Of a stretch of DNA of 64,000 bases, positions 52,981 through 63,600 are shown piece after piece. The notes beneath the pieces are model-generated. The model did no database searches. It was not told the DNA's origin and worked only from the letters and a program-made list of their open reading frames with translations. This stretch comes from Asaia bogorensis_B (GTDB lineage Bacteria > Pseudomonadota > Alphaproteobacteria > Acetobacterales > Acetobacteraceae). The translations under genes were made by a program, and so were the position numbers. How positions within the stretch are numbered: the stretch's first letter is position 1; every line of letters begins with the position of its first letter. The stretch lies in NCBI RefSeq assembly GCF_900465315.1, contig NZ_UBIX01000009.1. One strand, 5' to 3'.

Positions 52981-53264
52981 ACCTCCTCCGGCGCGTGCAG
53001 CTTGAGCGAGAGTGCGTGCAAGCCACTCTCGAATTCCGGCTTGAGCATCTCATTGATGAGGCGATGCCGTGCCACGCGGTTCATTCCCGCAAAGCGGGGG
53101 CTGACAATCGTCATGGTGAAATGGGTCTCGTCACCCTCGACTCCATTGCGTCCGGCGTGATGGGCGTGGCGCTTGCTGTCGTCACGAATGGTCAACTCAG
53201 CGGGTGCCAAAGCGTCCTGCAACTGCCGGCTCATGCGGGCTGCGCGTTCCTTCAACTCGGTCAT
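52977..53264 (-). CDS. bolA: BolA-family protein
   Basis: 95 residues. BolA proteins pair with monothiol glutaredoxins and handle iron-sulfur clusters or act on transcription. Conserved: LAPAELTIRDDSKRHAHHAG with the cluster-binding His region, THFTMTIVSPRFAGMNRVARH with the invariant His, and the LHALSLKLHAPEE end. ATG 53264 has AAGGAGG about eight bases ahead. Divergent from the J-domain gene and coupled to the LolA-like gene. The bolA/dnaJ/cobS/cobT order is common in Alphaproteobacteria. Confidence 0.93.
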   Translation of the reverse strand: MTELKERAARMSRQLQDALAPAELTIRDDSKRHAHHAGRNGVEGDETHFTMTIVSPRFAGMNRVARHRLINEMLKPEFESGLHALSLKLHAPEEV

Positions 53265-53315
53265 CTCCACTCCCTCCTTGCATCAATGTGCCTTACAACG
53301 CACATAAACCCGATC

Positions 53316-53903
53316 ATGCAGCGCAAATCCACACGACACAGGGCCTTCGACCCGGACCCCGACGCGCCTGAGCGTTACTGCGACATGCCCGGCTGCACCG
53401 AGCATGCGGGATATCGTGCGCCCAAGGACCGTACGCAACTCAGGCAATATTTCTGGTTTTGCCTCGAGCACGTCCGTCAATACAATGCGCGCTGGGACTT
53501 CTATAAAGGCATGACACCGGGCCAGATCGAGGCGCAGCTTCGAGCCGACATCTCATGGCAGCGCCCCTCATGGAAATTGGGCACACGCGGTGGACAGAAT
53601 TTCGATGAGGAAGAGGTTCTCGATCCGCTGGATATTCTTTCCTCCACGCGCGCGCGGCGCGCTCAGGCTGCCCGCCAGCGGCACAATGCCGCCCGCGAGG
53701 CCGCGCCCCCGCCCCTGCGCGACCATCTCCGTGCACTGGCGCTGGACTGGCCCGTAACAATCGAGGCTCTCAAGACGCGGTACAAGGAACTGGCTCGCAA
53801 GCATCATCCCGATGCCAATGCCGGAGACCCCGCCGCAGAGGACAGGTTCAAGACGGTAAGCGTGGCCTATAGTACGATTCGCGCCCATCTCATCAGCCTG
53901 TAG
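53316..53903 (+). CDS. J-domain (DnaJ-like) protein
   Basis: 195 residues. The J domain is at the C-terminus (about 140-195) with the HPD motif in LARKHHPDANAGD, so it can stimulate an Hsp70. The N-terminal 110 residues include paired cysteines (YCDMPGCTEHAGY, FCLEHVRQYN) that could bind zinc, plus a GMTPGQIEAQLR block typical of the alphaproteobacterial cousin always found near bolA and cobS. ATG 53316 is used since it opens with the family-style basic N-terminus; the frame continues upstream over bolA. Client is unknown. Confidence 0.88.
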   Translation: MQRKSTRHRAFDPDPDAPERYCDMPGCTEHAGYRAPKDRTQLRQYFWFCLEHVRQYNARWDFYKGMTPGQIEAQLRADISWQRPSWKLGTRGGQNFDEEEVLDPLDILSSTRARRAQAARQRHNAAREAAPPPLRDHLRALALDWPVTIEALKTRYKELARKHHPDANAGDPAAEDRFKTVSVAYSTIRAHLISL

Positions 53904-54000
53904 GCCCGATTATTGCGCGTTTCCCTCTGGCCTTGTGAGGAAACATGACCATATCCTTGGTCGGAACCTGACATGACAGAGTGAAAGACGGATTGAAACC

Positions 54001-55017
54001 ATGAGCGATCTCGCCTCCATCGATGCACCGGAAACGGTTGTCACTGCCGAACAGAACGCGGTGCCGACTCATGTTCTTGGCGCGCCGGACCGGATCGTCT
54101 CAGCGCGTGACGTGTTCAGGATCGAATGCGACATGGAAGTGCCTGCTTTCTCGATCCGGACCGAGCATGTTCCCGATATCGATCCGAGCTACCAGTTCGA
54201 CTGCGACACGACGCGGGCCATTCTGGCGGGCTTTGCCAATAACCGCCGCGTCATGGTGCAGGGGTTTCATGGTACGGGGAAATCATCCCATATCGAGCAG
54301 ATTGCGGCACGGCTGAACTGGCCCACCGTCCGCATCAATCTCGACAGCCATATCTCGCGCATCGACCTGATCGGCAAGGACGCCATCGTTCTGCGTGATG
54401 GCAAGCAGATCACCGAGTTCCGCGAGGGTCTACTGCCGTGGTGTCTTCAGCACCCCGTCGCCCTGATTTTTGACGAATACGATGCCGGTCGCCCGGATGT
54501 CATGTTCGTCATCCAGCGCGTGCTCGAAGCCGAAGGCCACCTGACCCTGCTCGACCAGAATCGCGTGATACGCCCCCATGGCGGTTTCCGGCTTTTTGCC
54601 ACGGCGAACACGGTGGGTCTGGGCGACACGACCGGGTTGTATCATGGCACGCAGCAGATCAATCAGGGGCAGATGGATCGCTGGAATATCGTCGCATCGC
54701 TCAACTACCTGCCGCTCGAGCAGGAAGTGGGAATCGTGCGGGCCAAACTGGGCCTCGGCAACGAGCCCGCCATCACGACGCGTCTCGAAAGCATGGTCGC
54801 CCTCGCGAACCTGACCCGCGCCGGTTTCATGGCGGGTGATATCTCTACAGTCATGTCACCCCGCGCTGTCATCACCTGGGCGGAGAACGAGCGTATTTTT
54901 GGCGATCTGGCTTTTGCATTCCGCCTGACCTTCCTCAATAAATGCGATGAGGCTGAGCGCGGCATTGTCGCAGAATACTATCAGCGCTGCTTCAACCAGT
55001 CGCCGCTGAACGCCTGA
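54001..55017 (+). CDS. cobS: Cobaltochelatase subunit CobS
   Basis: 338 residues. AAA+ ATPase of the aerobic cobaltochelatase CobNST, which inserts cobalt into hydrogenobyrinic acid a,c-diamide during B12 synthesis. Walker A is QGFHGTGKSSHIE at about 87-99, Walker B ALIFDEYDAGRPD near 154; FATANTVGLGD is the sensor region. It forms a ring with CobT, encoded 13 bases downstream. CobN, the large subunit, is not in the window. Confidence 0.95.
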   Translation: MSDLASIDAPETVVTAEQNAVPTHVLGAPDRIVSARDVFRIECDMEVPAFSIRTEHVPDIDPSYQFDCDTTRAILAGFANNRRVMVQGFHGTGKSSHIEQIAARLNWPTVRINLDSHISRIDLIGKDAIVLRDGKQITEFREGLLPWCLQHPVALIFDEYDAGRPDVMFVIQRVLEAEGHLTLLDQNRVIRPHGGFRLFATANTVGLGDTTGLYHGTQQINQGQMDRWNIVASLNYLPLEQEVGIVRAKLGLGNEPAITTRLESMVALANLTRAGFMAGDISTVMSPRAVITWAENERIFGDLAFAFRLTFLNKCDEAERGIVAEYYQRCFNQSPLNA

Positions 55018-55030
55018 CGGGGGCGAGCGT

Positions 55031-56893
55031 ATGGCCACCTCCAGAGCCAAGGCACCGGACAGGAACCAGAACGACCTTGCCCTGCCGGGCAGTGAGCGCA
55101 CGGACGCCTTCCGCCGCGCCACGAGCGCTGCGCTGCGGGCAATGTCAGGCGAGCCCGAGACCGAAATCAGCTTTGCGGCGTCGGCCAGTGCCAAACCGGG
55201 TACGGGCGTCCAGCTTCCCTATGTCTCCCGGGCGCTCACGCCTCAGGAAATGACACGCGTTCGTGGCGCTGCCGACGCAGCTGCCTTGCGACTGAAGCAC
55301 CACAATTCAGAACTGTCCCCCCTGCCCCAGCAGGCCGACAGCGCCGAGACCCGCCCCTTGTACGACGCGCTGGAGCAGGTGCGTTGCGAGGTCTATGGCT
55401 CGCGTCACATGGCGGGCGTACGGGCCAATCTGAACCAGAAACTGGCCCTCGATTGCAGCGAGAACGGCTACGCCCGCATGAGCGCGCGCGACGATATGCC
55501 TGCCAATGTCGCCCTGCCCCTTCTTGTGCGCGAGGCCCTCTCAGGACTGCCCTCTCCCTCGCAGGCGGGTCCGGCGCTCAAGGCATGGCGTGAAACGCTT
55601 TCGCCCGAAGCCAAGCGTGCGCTCTCGGGCCTTGCCTCGACACAGATGGACCAGCAACGCTTTGCCGAGGCCTGCTCCGGCCTTTTCAAGGCATTCGACC
55701 TGACCGAGGAGCCCGAGCCGGACGATCAGAGTCAGGCAGATGATCCGGATCAGGATGATGACAGTCAGACCGAATCCGATCAGCCCGATGATGATCCTTC
55801 GCCGCAGGATCAGGATGACAGCGAGACGCACGGTTTTCAGCCGGAGCCGACCGAGCAGCCCGACAGCCGCGATGCCAGTGACTCGGAGCTGCAGGACGAA
55901 GGCGCAGAACAGCCCGCCGGTGCTCTGGAAGACGATAATGGCAAGGAGGCCGAGGCCAGCGCAGCGCCCCCGGCCTACAAGGTCTTTACCAACGCTTTCG
56001 ACGAGGAAGCCGATGCCGCCGATCTGTGCGACCCGGATGAACTGGCCCGGCTGAGGCAGCAGCTGGACCAGCAACTCAGCAGCCTGCAAGGCGTCGTGTC
56101 GCGACTGGCACACCGGCTGCAGCGCAAGCTGATGGCGCAGCAGCAGCGTTCCTGGGCGTTCGATCAGGAGGAGGGTATACTGGACGCGGCACGGCTGGCA
56201 CGTGTCGTGGCCAATCCGACCCTGTCGCTGTCCTACAAGACGGAACGTCAGGCAGAGTTTCGCGATACGGTCGTTACCCTGCTGATCGATAATTCCGGGT
56301 CGATGCGTGGTCGTCCGATCTCGGTTGCCGCCATGTGTGGTGACATTCTCGCCCGCACGCTCGAACGCTGCGGCGTCAAGACGGAGGTACTCGGCTTCAC
56401 CACGCGTGCGTGGAAAGGCGGCCAGAGCCGGGAGCGCTGGGTGGCAGCGGGTCGTCCACCTGATCCGGGTCGCCTGAATGACCTGCGCCACATCATCTAC
56501 AAGGATGCCGACACGCCCTTGCGCCGGGCCCGCAACAATCTCGGACTGATGCTGCGCGAAGGGTTACTGAAGGAGAACATCGACGGTGAGGCGTTGCTCT
56601 GGGCATGGAAGCGCCTGCGCCGCCGCCCTGAGCACAGGCGTATCCTGATGGTGATTTCAGACGGCGCTCCTGTCGATGACAGTACGTTCTCGACCAATCC
56701 GAGCTCTTATCTGGAAGACCACCTGCGCTCGGTCATTGCGCGTATCGAAGCCTCACCCGAGACGGAGCTTCTCGCCATCGGGATCGGCCATGACGTGACC
56801 CGCTATTACCGTAACTCGGTTACGCTCACCAATGCGGAGGAGCTTGGCGGAACCATGATCAAGCAGCTTTCCGACCTGTTCGTGGCGCGATAA
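55031..56893 (+). CDS. cobT: Cobaltochelatase subunit CobT
   Basis: 620 residues. Partner of CobS in cobaltochelatase. It has an N-terminal helical region (1-220), an extremely acidic low-complexity stretch at about 226-310 (Asp, Glu, Gln, Ser, Pro), and a C-terminal von Willebrand A-like domain with the metal-ion site DNSGSMRG at 420-427 and ISDGAPVDDSTF near 540. This is the standard CobT layout. No start problem; ribosome site GGGGGCGAG lies ahead. Converges on the PLP decarboxylase gene. Confidence 0.95.
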   Translation: MATSRAKAPDRNQNDLALPGSERTDAFRRATSAALRAMSGEPETEISFAASASAKPGTGVQLPYVSRALTPQEMTRVRGAADAAALRLKHHNSELSPLPQQADSAETRPLYDALEQVRCEVYGSRHMAGVRANLNQKLALDCSENGYARMSARDDMPANVALPLLVREALSGLPSPSQAGPALKAWRETLSPEAKRALSGLASTQMDQQRFAEACSGLFKAFDLTEEPEPDDQSQADDPDQDDDSQTESDQPDDDPSPQDQDDSETHGFQPEPTEQPDSRDASDSELQDEGAEQPAGALEDDNGKEAEASAAPPAYKVFTNAFDEEADAADLCDPDELARLRQQLDQQLSSLQGVVSRLAHRLQRKLMAQQQRSWAFDQEEGILDAARLARVVANPTLSLSYKTERQAEFRDTVVTLLIDNSGSMRGRPISVAAMCGDILARTLERCGVKTEVLGFTTRAWKGGQSRERWVAAGRPPDPGRLNDLRHIIYKDADTPLRRARNNLGLMLREGLLKENIDGEALLWAWKRLRRRPEHRRILMVISDGAPVDDSTFSTNPSSYLEDHLRSVIARIEASPETELLAIGIGHDVTRYYRNSVTLTNAEELGGTMIKQLSDLFVAR

Positions 56894-56917
56894 CCCGATC
56901 ATCTGTCCCGGCGTGGA

Positions 56918-56934
56918 CCGCCCTTCACGGGCGG
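56918..56934. terminator. Hairpin after cobT
   Basis: CCGCCC-TTCAC-GGGCGG between cobT and the convergent decarboxylase gene. A stable stem, but no T-run follows, so it is only a possible terminator. Confidence 0.35.
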
Positions 56935-56974
56935 CCTCGCTCCGGACGACGGGGCCGATGCCCCCTATCCGCGG

Positions 56975-58378
56975 TTATCGCTCCGCCAGCTCAAGAATCT
57001 TGACAAGCATTGCGTCGATTGTGGCGCGTGTTGTGCGATGGTTGACGATTGCCGCGCGTATGACAAGCTGTTCGCCAATACGCGTTGTGGACGGTGCAGC
57101 CACGCCGCTCTCGTGCAGGTCTTTCACCAGCGTATCGATCGCATCATCCTCAAGACCATCCACCGTAAAGCAGACGATGTTCAGGGCAACAGGGGCCATA
57201 AGCAGAAAGCGGTCATCCGCCTCCACGGCCTCAGCCAGATAACGGGCAACGGCGCAACATTCCTCCACCATTTCCCCCAGACGGTCGGCACCATAATGCG
57301 CGATCGTCATCCACACCTTGAGCGCCCGAAACCCGCGTGACAGATCCGGCCCGAAATCGCAGGGCCAGGGGGCATTACCCGCCAGCCCGCGATCCGCCCG
57401 GGTGAGATAGCTCAGTGACTGGGCGAATGCCTGCGCATGCAAGGCAGGATCCCGCACCAGAATACAGCCTGCGTCGTAAGGAACCTGGCCCCATTTATGG
57501 AAATCAAGGGCAAGGCTGTCGGCTCTTTCGATGCCATCAAGCATGATAGCGTGCTCAGGAGAAAGCCGGGCAAACGCCCCGAAAGCACCATCGACGTGAA
57601 ACCAGCATTTTTCTTTTGCTGCGATATCAGCGATGGCCTCCAGCGGATCAACCGCGCCGCAATCCACACTGCCCGCCGTGCCGATGATGATAAAGGGATG
57701 ACACCCTGCCGCACGATCCTCGGCGATACGCTGTGACAGAGCCACGTCATCCATGCGGTACAGCTCATCGACCGGGATGAGGCGCAAAGCGTCGCTCCCA
57801 AGCCCCGCCATGTCGAAAGCGCGGCTCACACAGCCATGAGCGGTTTCGGCGGCATAACCAACGAGCTTTGCGCCCGATACCCCGGTCTGACGTAGCCCCG
57901 GTACTGCAGCGCGGCTGGCGGTGATGATTCCGATGAAGTTCGCGAGCGACGACCCTGTTACGAGACAACCAGACGAAGCGGTCGGCATACCCACCATCTC
58001 GGCGGCCCAGCGTATCACCTGACGCTCCACTTCAATGGCAGCATGATCGCGACCGCCGCAATTATCGTTCAGGCTCGCAGCCAGCATCTCGGCAAGAATA
58101 CCGATTGGCGTGCCCGCGCCCTGAACCCATCCCATGAAACCGGGATGCGGATTGCCATTCGAATAAGGGCGGATATCACTCACGAAACGGTCATAAAGCG
58201 CCTGCGCCTCCTGCCCCTCGCGCGGCAATTCGGCCCGGAACCCGGCCCGTAGCGCAGCCGGCATCGGCTGCCAGACAGGCCCCTCCCCCATCTGCTCGGC
58301 CCGATCGAAAACATCATCGAGCATACGATGGGCAAGGGCACGCAGCCCGGTCCAGTCCTGCGGGTCCAGTCCACTCAT
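56975..58378 (-). CDS. PLP-dependent decarboxylase, group II
   Basis: 467 residues. Fold-type I PLP enzyme of the aromatic-amino-acid/glutamate decarboxylase group. PLP Lys is in LALDFHKWGQVPYDAG at about 300; HVDGAFGAF carries the Asp that contacts the PLP ring; HPGFMGWVQGAGTPIG and NDNCGGRDHAAIEVERQ match the substrate-side segments of the group. Candidate substrates are aromatic amino acids, but they cannot be picked from motifs. ATG 58378 (GAGGA eight bases ahead) fits better than the ATG two codons earlier. Single gene, convergent with cobT. Confidence 0.85.
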   Translation of the reverse strand: MSGLDPQDWTGLRALAHRMLDDVFDRAEQMGEGPVWQPMPAALRAGFRAELPREGQEAQALYDRFVSDIRPYSNGNPHPGFMGWVQGAGTPIGILAEMLAASLNDNCGGRDHAAIEVERQVIRWAAEMVGMPTASSGCLVTGSSLANFIGIITASRAAVPGLRQTGVSGAKLVGYAAETAHGCVSRAFDMAGLGSDALRLIPVDELYRMDDVALSQRIAEDRAAGCHPFIIIGTAGSVDCGAVDPLEAIADIAAKEKCWFHVDGAFGAFARLSPEHAIMLDGIERADSLALDFHKWGQVPYDAGCILVRDPALHAQAFAQSLSYLTRADRGLAGNAPWPCDFGPDLSRGFRALKVWMTIAHYGADRLGEMVEECCAVARYLAEAVEADDRFLLMAPVALNIVCFTVDGLEDDAIDTLVKDLHESGVAAPSTTRIGEQLVIRAAIVNHRTTRATIDAMLVKILELAER

Positions 58379-58487
58379 CGCCATTCCTCATCCATGTTTG
58401 CATTGCGCCTGTCAGGCAGATGGTCTCTTCTAGCGGGCTGCGGGCCTGCGCCCAACTCCTGCCGTAAAATTCGGGTTGTAAGAGGGC

Positions 58488-59399
58488 ATGAACAGCCCCA
58501 TCCTCGCCCCCATGAAACATGCCGCAGCCTCCCTTCTCGCCCTCCTCGCTCTGGGAGGGGCCGCCCCTCACGCGTATGCTGATGCCATCCCGGCATCCTG
58601 CATGGCCTCGCAGGCCGCATCGCGCATGATGGGCGCGGCGAGCCTCACAATGTCTGGCTACAGCGCCGCTCTTTCTGGTGGTGGCGCCACACTGGGGGTC
58701 GGTCAGGTGATGGCGCAGGACCGTCAGGGCCATTTGACCCTGCCCAACCTGCGTGATGCCAATGCCCTGATCTCGTTTGGTCTGCTCAAACTGGTCCATA
58801 ACGGATCTCCCGCCGGGTGCCGTGGCGTCGATGGCAGGCCAGCCCTCAAGAGCCTGCGCGACGCCCTGCATCAGGGGGCCGTAGCCGAACTCGTCTGGAC
58901 GGGCATCGCATTATCTGATGGCAAGAACCGCTACACGGCTGATCGGGTGAATGTCACCTTGCGGTCAGGCCAGACACCGGGAAGTGTGGATATCAACTTT
59001 GCAGCCTCCGGTGTCAGTGCGCCTGGGGGCTCCGCCCTCCCCGGCAAGCTGAGCACGACCCTGACCATTCCTGAGCAGATGCTCGACAGCACAAAATCAC
59101 CCGAAGGGAGGATCACGATCTCCTCCCTCCAGGCCTTGTGGGCGAAAGGACGTCTCGACGGTCATGGCTGGATCACCCCCGGTCGGACTACGGCCACAAG
59201 TGCAGGCGAACTGCATGTCGCCATCACCGACCTGAGCGATCTGTTGGCGACCATCCGCCCCGTCCTGCCAAGTGGCGTATCAACCGCGCTCGCTGTGGCC
59301 CAGTTCATGGGGCATCGCGATGGCAATCAGGTTCTGTGGGACCTGACGCTGGGCGGCGGCGTGCTCAAGGTCAACTCGATCCCTATCCCTATAAACTGA
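58488..59399 (+). CDS. Secreted protein of unknown function
   Basis: 303 residues. Signal peptide in the first 31 (AAASLLALLALGGAAPHAYA), then a soluble, beta-rich mature protein with two cysteines (ASCMAS and GCRGVDG). No family is recognised with confidence; it is reminiscent of the DUF2125-type proteins of Alphaproteobacteria. ATG 58488 lies close behind AAGAGGG; the ATG at 58512 gives a more compact signal peptide but has no ribosome site. Single gene, divergent from the decarboxylase. Confidence 0.6.
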   Translation: MNSPILAPMKHAAASLLALLALGGAAPHAYADAIPASCMASQAASRMMGAASLTMSGYSAALSGGGATLGVGQVMAQDRQGHLTLPNLRDANALISFGLLKLVHNGSPAGCRGVDGRPALKSLRDALHQGAVAELVWTGIALSDGKNRYTADRVNVTLRSGQTPGSVDINFAASGVSAPGGSALPGKLSTTLTIPEQMLDSTKSPEGRITISSLQALWAKGRLDGHGWITPGRTTATSAGELHVAITDLSDLLATIRPVLPSGVSTALAVAQFMGHRDGNQVLWDLTLGGGVLKVNSIPIPIN

Positions 59400-59657
59400 A
59401 GCAAGATCTCTGCCCTGTCAGGAAAGCGTCTCTTGCAAGGTCAGCCTGTAGGGCAGAGCGATCCATCTGATCATGTTTGCGCCTGCGGGCGGCTTTTCTG
59501 TCACGATTGCCCTCGGGAAGAAAAGCCACGAAGCGAGGTCATGAGGGGCGGCACCTTCGAGCGATGCTCAACCTTGCCGCCGGGGAGGCCGTCCGGGACC
59601 ATAACCCGGCCAGAACTGGCCTTCCTGCCCCCCCCGCGGACACAAAAGGGAGCGCAA

Positions 59658-60455
59658 TCAGCCCGGGTGACGCAGCAGGCCACCCTCTACGCGCAGGGCC
59701 GCACCCGACGTTGCTGAAGCAAGCGGCGAGCAGATATAGGCCACCATATTTGCGACTTCCTGTGGATCGGCCAGGCGATTGATCAACGTGGTCGGCCGGT
59801 TTTCCTTCAGGAAAGACGCTTCGACTTCCTGCGCCGACCGCCCCGATTTTTCGGCAGCCTTATCGATCATGCTCATCACCCCCTCCGTACGGGTGGGGCC
59901 CGGCAGCACGCTGTTGATTGTCACCCCGGTGCCGGCCACGCTCTCGGCAAGGCCGCGCGCGATCGCAATCTGGGCGGCCTTGCTGAATCCGTAATGGATC
60001 ATCTCTGCCGGAATATTGAGGCCCGACTCACTCGAGATAAAGACAATCCGGCCATCCTTGCGCTCGACCATTTTTGGCAGATACGCACGGGAGAGCCGCA
60101 CCCCGCTCATGACATTGATGTCGAAAAACCGCTGCCATTCCGCATCGCTGATCTCGGCAAACGGGACTTCCTCGAAAATACCCAGATTGTTGACCAGCAC
60201 ATCGACTTCAGGATGCGCGGCAATCAACTGGGCGATAATTTCAGGCTGCGCCACGTCGCCCGCAAATCCGCTCACAGAGGCATCGCTGACCTCCTGACGG
60301 ATCGCCTCTATGGCCGCATTTGTGCGTGTCTCGCCACGCCCATTCACGATCACATGGGCTCCAGCTTCTGCCAGACGCTTTGCAATCGCAAGACCGATAC
60401 CGCCGGTCGAACCGGTCACCAGCGCCTTTTTTCCCGAGAGATCGAGTGCAAGCAT
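59658..60455 (-). CDS. Short-chain dehydrogenase/reductase
   Basis: 265 residues. SDR-family NAD(P)-dependent oxidoreductase: cofactor site TGSTGGIGLAIAK (TGxxxGIG) near residue 13, NNLGIFEE (NNxG) near 85, catalytic Ser in FISSESGLN and Tyr-x-x-x-Lys in YGFSKAA. The C-terminus (LADPQEVANMVAYICSPLAS) is normal for the family. Substrate cannot be deduced. ATG 60455 gives a standard Rossmann start; the longer frame (to 60521) does not look coding. Single gene, convergent with nothing; mfd lies upstream on the same strand. Confidence 0.9.
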   Translation of the reverse strand: MLALDLSGKKALVTGSTGGIGLAIAKRLAEAGAHVIVNGRGETRTNAAIEAIRQEVSDASVSGFAGDVAQPEIIAQLIAAHPEVDVLVNNLGIFEEVPFAEISDAEWQRFFDINVMSGVRLSRAYLPKMVERKDGRIVFISSESGLNIPAEMIHYGFSKAAQIAIARGLAESVAGTGVTINSVLPGPTRTEGVMSMIDKAAEKSGRSAQEVEASFLKENRPTTLINRLADPQEVANMVAYICSPLASATSGAALRVEGGLLRHPG

Positions 60456-60617
60456 GATATGTCTCCATTCATTCGATACAAATCGAACAAACCAGAGCAA
60501 ATTAAGTTGCCTCCACCCCATTCAGCATCCCCCGGTCTGGGGGGAGACAAAAGGGGAAGAGACGAGCCCTCCCCCCAGAAACCAATATTCCCTTCGGCCC
60601 TTACCTCGCAGCGCGAC

Positions 60618-63600
60618 TCAGGCGTCAGCCTTGTCAGCCAGCTTTTTCAACGCCCCCATTACCTTGCGGGCCATGGTGATTCTCTGCGCGTTGGTCATTT
60701 CGCGCACGACAGCAAGCTTCTGGTCGGGACGCAGCTTCACGCCCTGATCCTTGTGTCGTTCTACCCATTTCAGCAGACCCATCGGGTTGCGGAACTTCCG
60801 GTTACGGAACTGGATGACCATGCCCTTGGGGCCGGCCTCAAGCCGATCCACGCCAGCCGCACTGCACAGACGCTTGATGACAACCACATCAAGCAGGTTC
60901 TCCACTTCCTGCGGCAACGAACCAAAACGATCGACCAGTTCGGCGCGCATTGCGTCGAGCTCCGCCTCGCCTTCCAGCCCGGCAATACGGCGATAAAGAC
61001 CCAGCCGAACAGGAAGGTCGCGCACATAGGTTTCGGGGATGAGCACGGGCAGACCCAGAATGATGTTGGGGGTCCAGTCCTTGTCCTCAGCGCGCTTCTG
61101 ATCCTTTTGCAGGCGCATGGTGGTGACGGCATCTTCCAGCATCTGCTGGTAGAGCTCGATCCCGACCTCCTTGATATGACCCGACTGCTCATCACCCAGC
61201 AGGTTCCCCGCGCCGCGCAGATCCAGATCATGTGACGCCAGGGTGAAGCCCGCCCCGAGCGTGTCGAGCGTCTGCATGATTTCGAGACGCTTTTCGGAAG
61301 CCGGCGAAAGCCGATGGCTCTGCGGCCAGGTGAGATAGGCATAGCCGCGCTGCTTGCCGCGCCCCACACGCCCGCGAAGCTGGTAGAGCTGGCCCAGGCC
61401 GAACATGTCAGCACGATGGATGATCAGCGTATTAACCGCAGGCATGTCCAGACCGCTTTCCACAATATTGGTGGAGAGAAGGATATCGTAGCGCCCGTCG
61501 GAAAATTCCGTCATGACGCGCTCGAGTTCTGCCGGGGTCAAACGACCGTGCGCCTGAACGGTTTTTGCATCGGGCACGATGTCGCGCAGGCGGTCCGCCA
61601 TGCGGTCCATATCCTCGATACGCGGCACGACGCAGAAAACCTGCCCGCCACGAAAACGCTCGCGCTGGATCGCCTCGCGGATCATCACACTGTCAAACGG
61701 GGTGATGAACGTCCGTACGGCAAGCCGGTCCGTTGGCGGCGTGGCAATGAGACTCATCTCGCGCACGCCTGTCAGCGAAAGCTGCAAGGTGCGCGGCAAG
61801 GGCGTGGCGGAGAGTGTAAGCACATGCACATCCTCGCGCATGGACTTGAGACGCTCCTTGTGCGCCACGCCAAAATGCTGCTCCTCATCAATGATCAGCA
61901 GGCCTAGATTGGCGAAACTGACCGATTTTGCGATCAGCGCGTGTGTGCCGACCACAATATCGACCTGCCCTTCTTCCAGCGCACGCCGAGTTTCAGCAGC
62001 CTCCTTGGCTGTCACGAGGCGGGACAGCTGGGCAATACGGACGGGGAAACCCTCGAATCGGGTCGAGAAACTGCGGAAATGCTGTCGCGCCAGCAATGTG
62101 GTGGGAACGACCACGGCCACCTGCACACCCGACAACGCCGCCACAAAGGCTGCGCGCAGGGCAACCTCCGTCTTGCCAAAGCCAACGTCGCCACAAACCA
62201 GACGGTCCATGGGGCGCCCGGAGGTCAGGTCCTCCAGCACATCGGCAATGGCGCGTGACTGGTCCTCGGTCTCGACAAAGGGGAAGCGGGCACAGAACTC
62301 GTCCCACATCCCTTCGGCAGGTATGAGCGACGGCGCTTCCTTCATGGCGCGACCGGCGGCGGTGCGTATCAGCTCGCCCGCCATGTCGCGAATGCGCTCT
62401 TTCATCTTGGCCTTGCGGGCTTGCCAGGCCTGACCGCCCAGCTTGTCCAGCGCCACACCGCCCTGCTCCGAACCAAAGCGGCTCAGAAGCTCGATATTCT
62501 CGACCGGCAAAAAGAGCTTTTGCGCCCCGTCATAGAGCAGACGCAGACAATCGTGCGGGGCCACGCCATCGCTGACCGTTTCCAGCCCCTCATAGCGCCC
62601 GATGCCATAATCAGCATGGACGACCAGATCACCTTCGGCAATTTCAGACGCCTCGGTAATAAACTGCTCGGCCCGGCGCTTGCGACGGGGCGGACGGGCG
62701 ATCCGTTCACCCAGCAGATCCTGCTCGGAGATGAACGCCATGCGGTCCGCCACAAAGCCACGTTCAAGCCCGAGCACAATGAGCCCGACCGTTCCCGGCG
62801 AGATCCCCGCCGCCGAAGCCCAGCTATCATGGGACTCGGTGGTAAATTTGTGCTCCTTCAGCAGCGAGGCAATGCGCTCACGAGAGCCCTTGGTCCATGC
62901 CGTCACATAACAGCGCCGTCCGGCTTTCTCCCATGCCTCAAGCTGGGTACGCAGGGCATCGAAAGCCCCTTCACGCGTGCCATCCTTGCCACGGACGAAA
63001 ATGGGCCCCGGCCTGCCCCCGGCATCCATGCCCTGTACCGTGTCGGGCTTGGCGAAAGGATTGAGGGCAATGCTGGGCACACGGGCCAGCATGGCATCCC
63101 AGCCCGAGCGATTGAGATAGAGCAGATGCGAGGGCAATGCCCGATAGATGGCCTCTCCCTCACGCGCGGGAGCCTTTCTGGCCTCGAAATGATCAGCGAT
63201 CATTTCCAGACGGGCCGAGAGAATATCCGGCACCTGATGGTCCATGCTGATCGATGCATCGGGCAGGTAATCGACCAGCGTATCCATATGCTCATGGAAA
63301 AGCGGAATGTAGTGTTCTAGACCCGGAAAACGCCTTCCCTCGGAAACGTTTTCGTACAGCACATCCGAAGCTGAGGATGGCCCGAAAAGATCGCGCCAGG
63401 CGGAGCGGAAGCGGCTTATGGCCTCGGGGCTCAACGCATATTCGGAGACGGGGCGAAGGTTGAAAGCGTCCAGCGTGTCGGTCGAGCGCTGGCTCGACAC
63501 ATCGAAGCGCCTGATATGATCGACCTCATCGCCGAACAGATCTAGGCGGATCGGCTCGCTCTCGCCGGCGGGGAACAGATCGAAAATGCCCCCGCGTGTG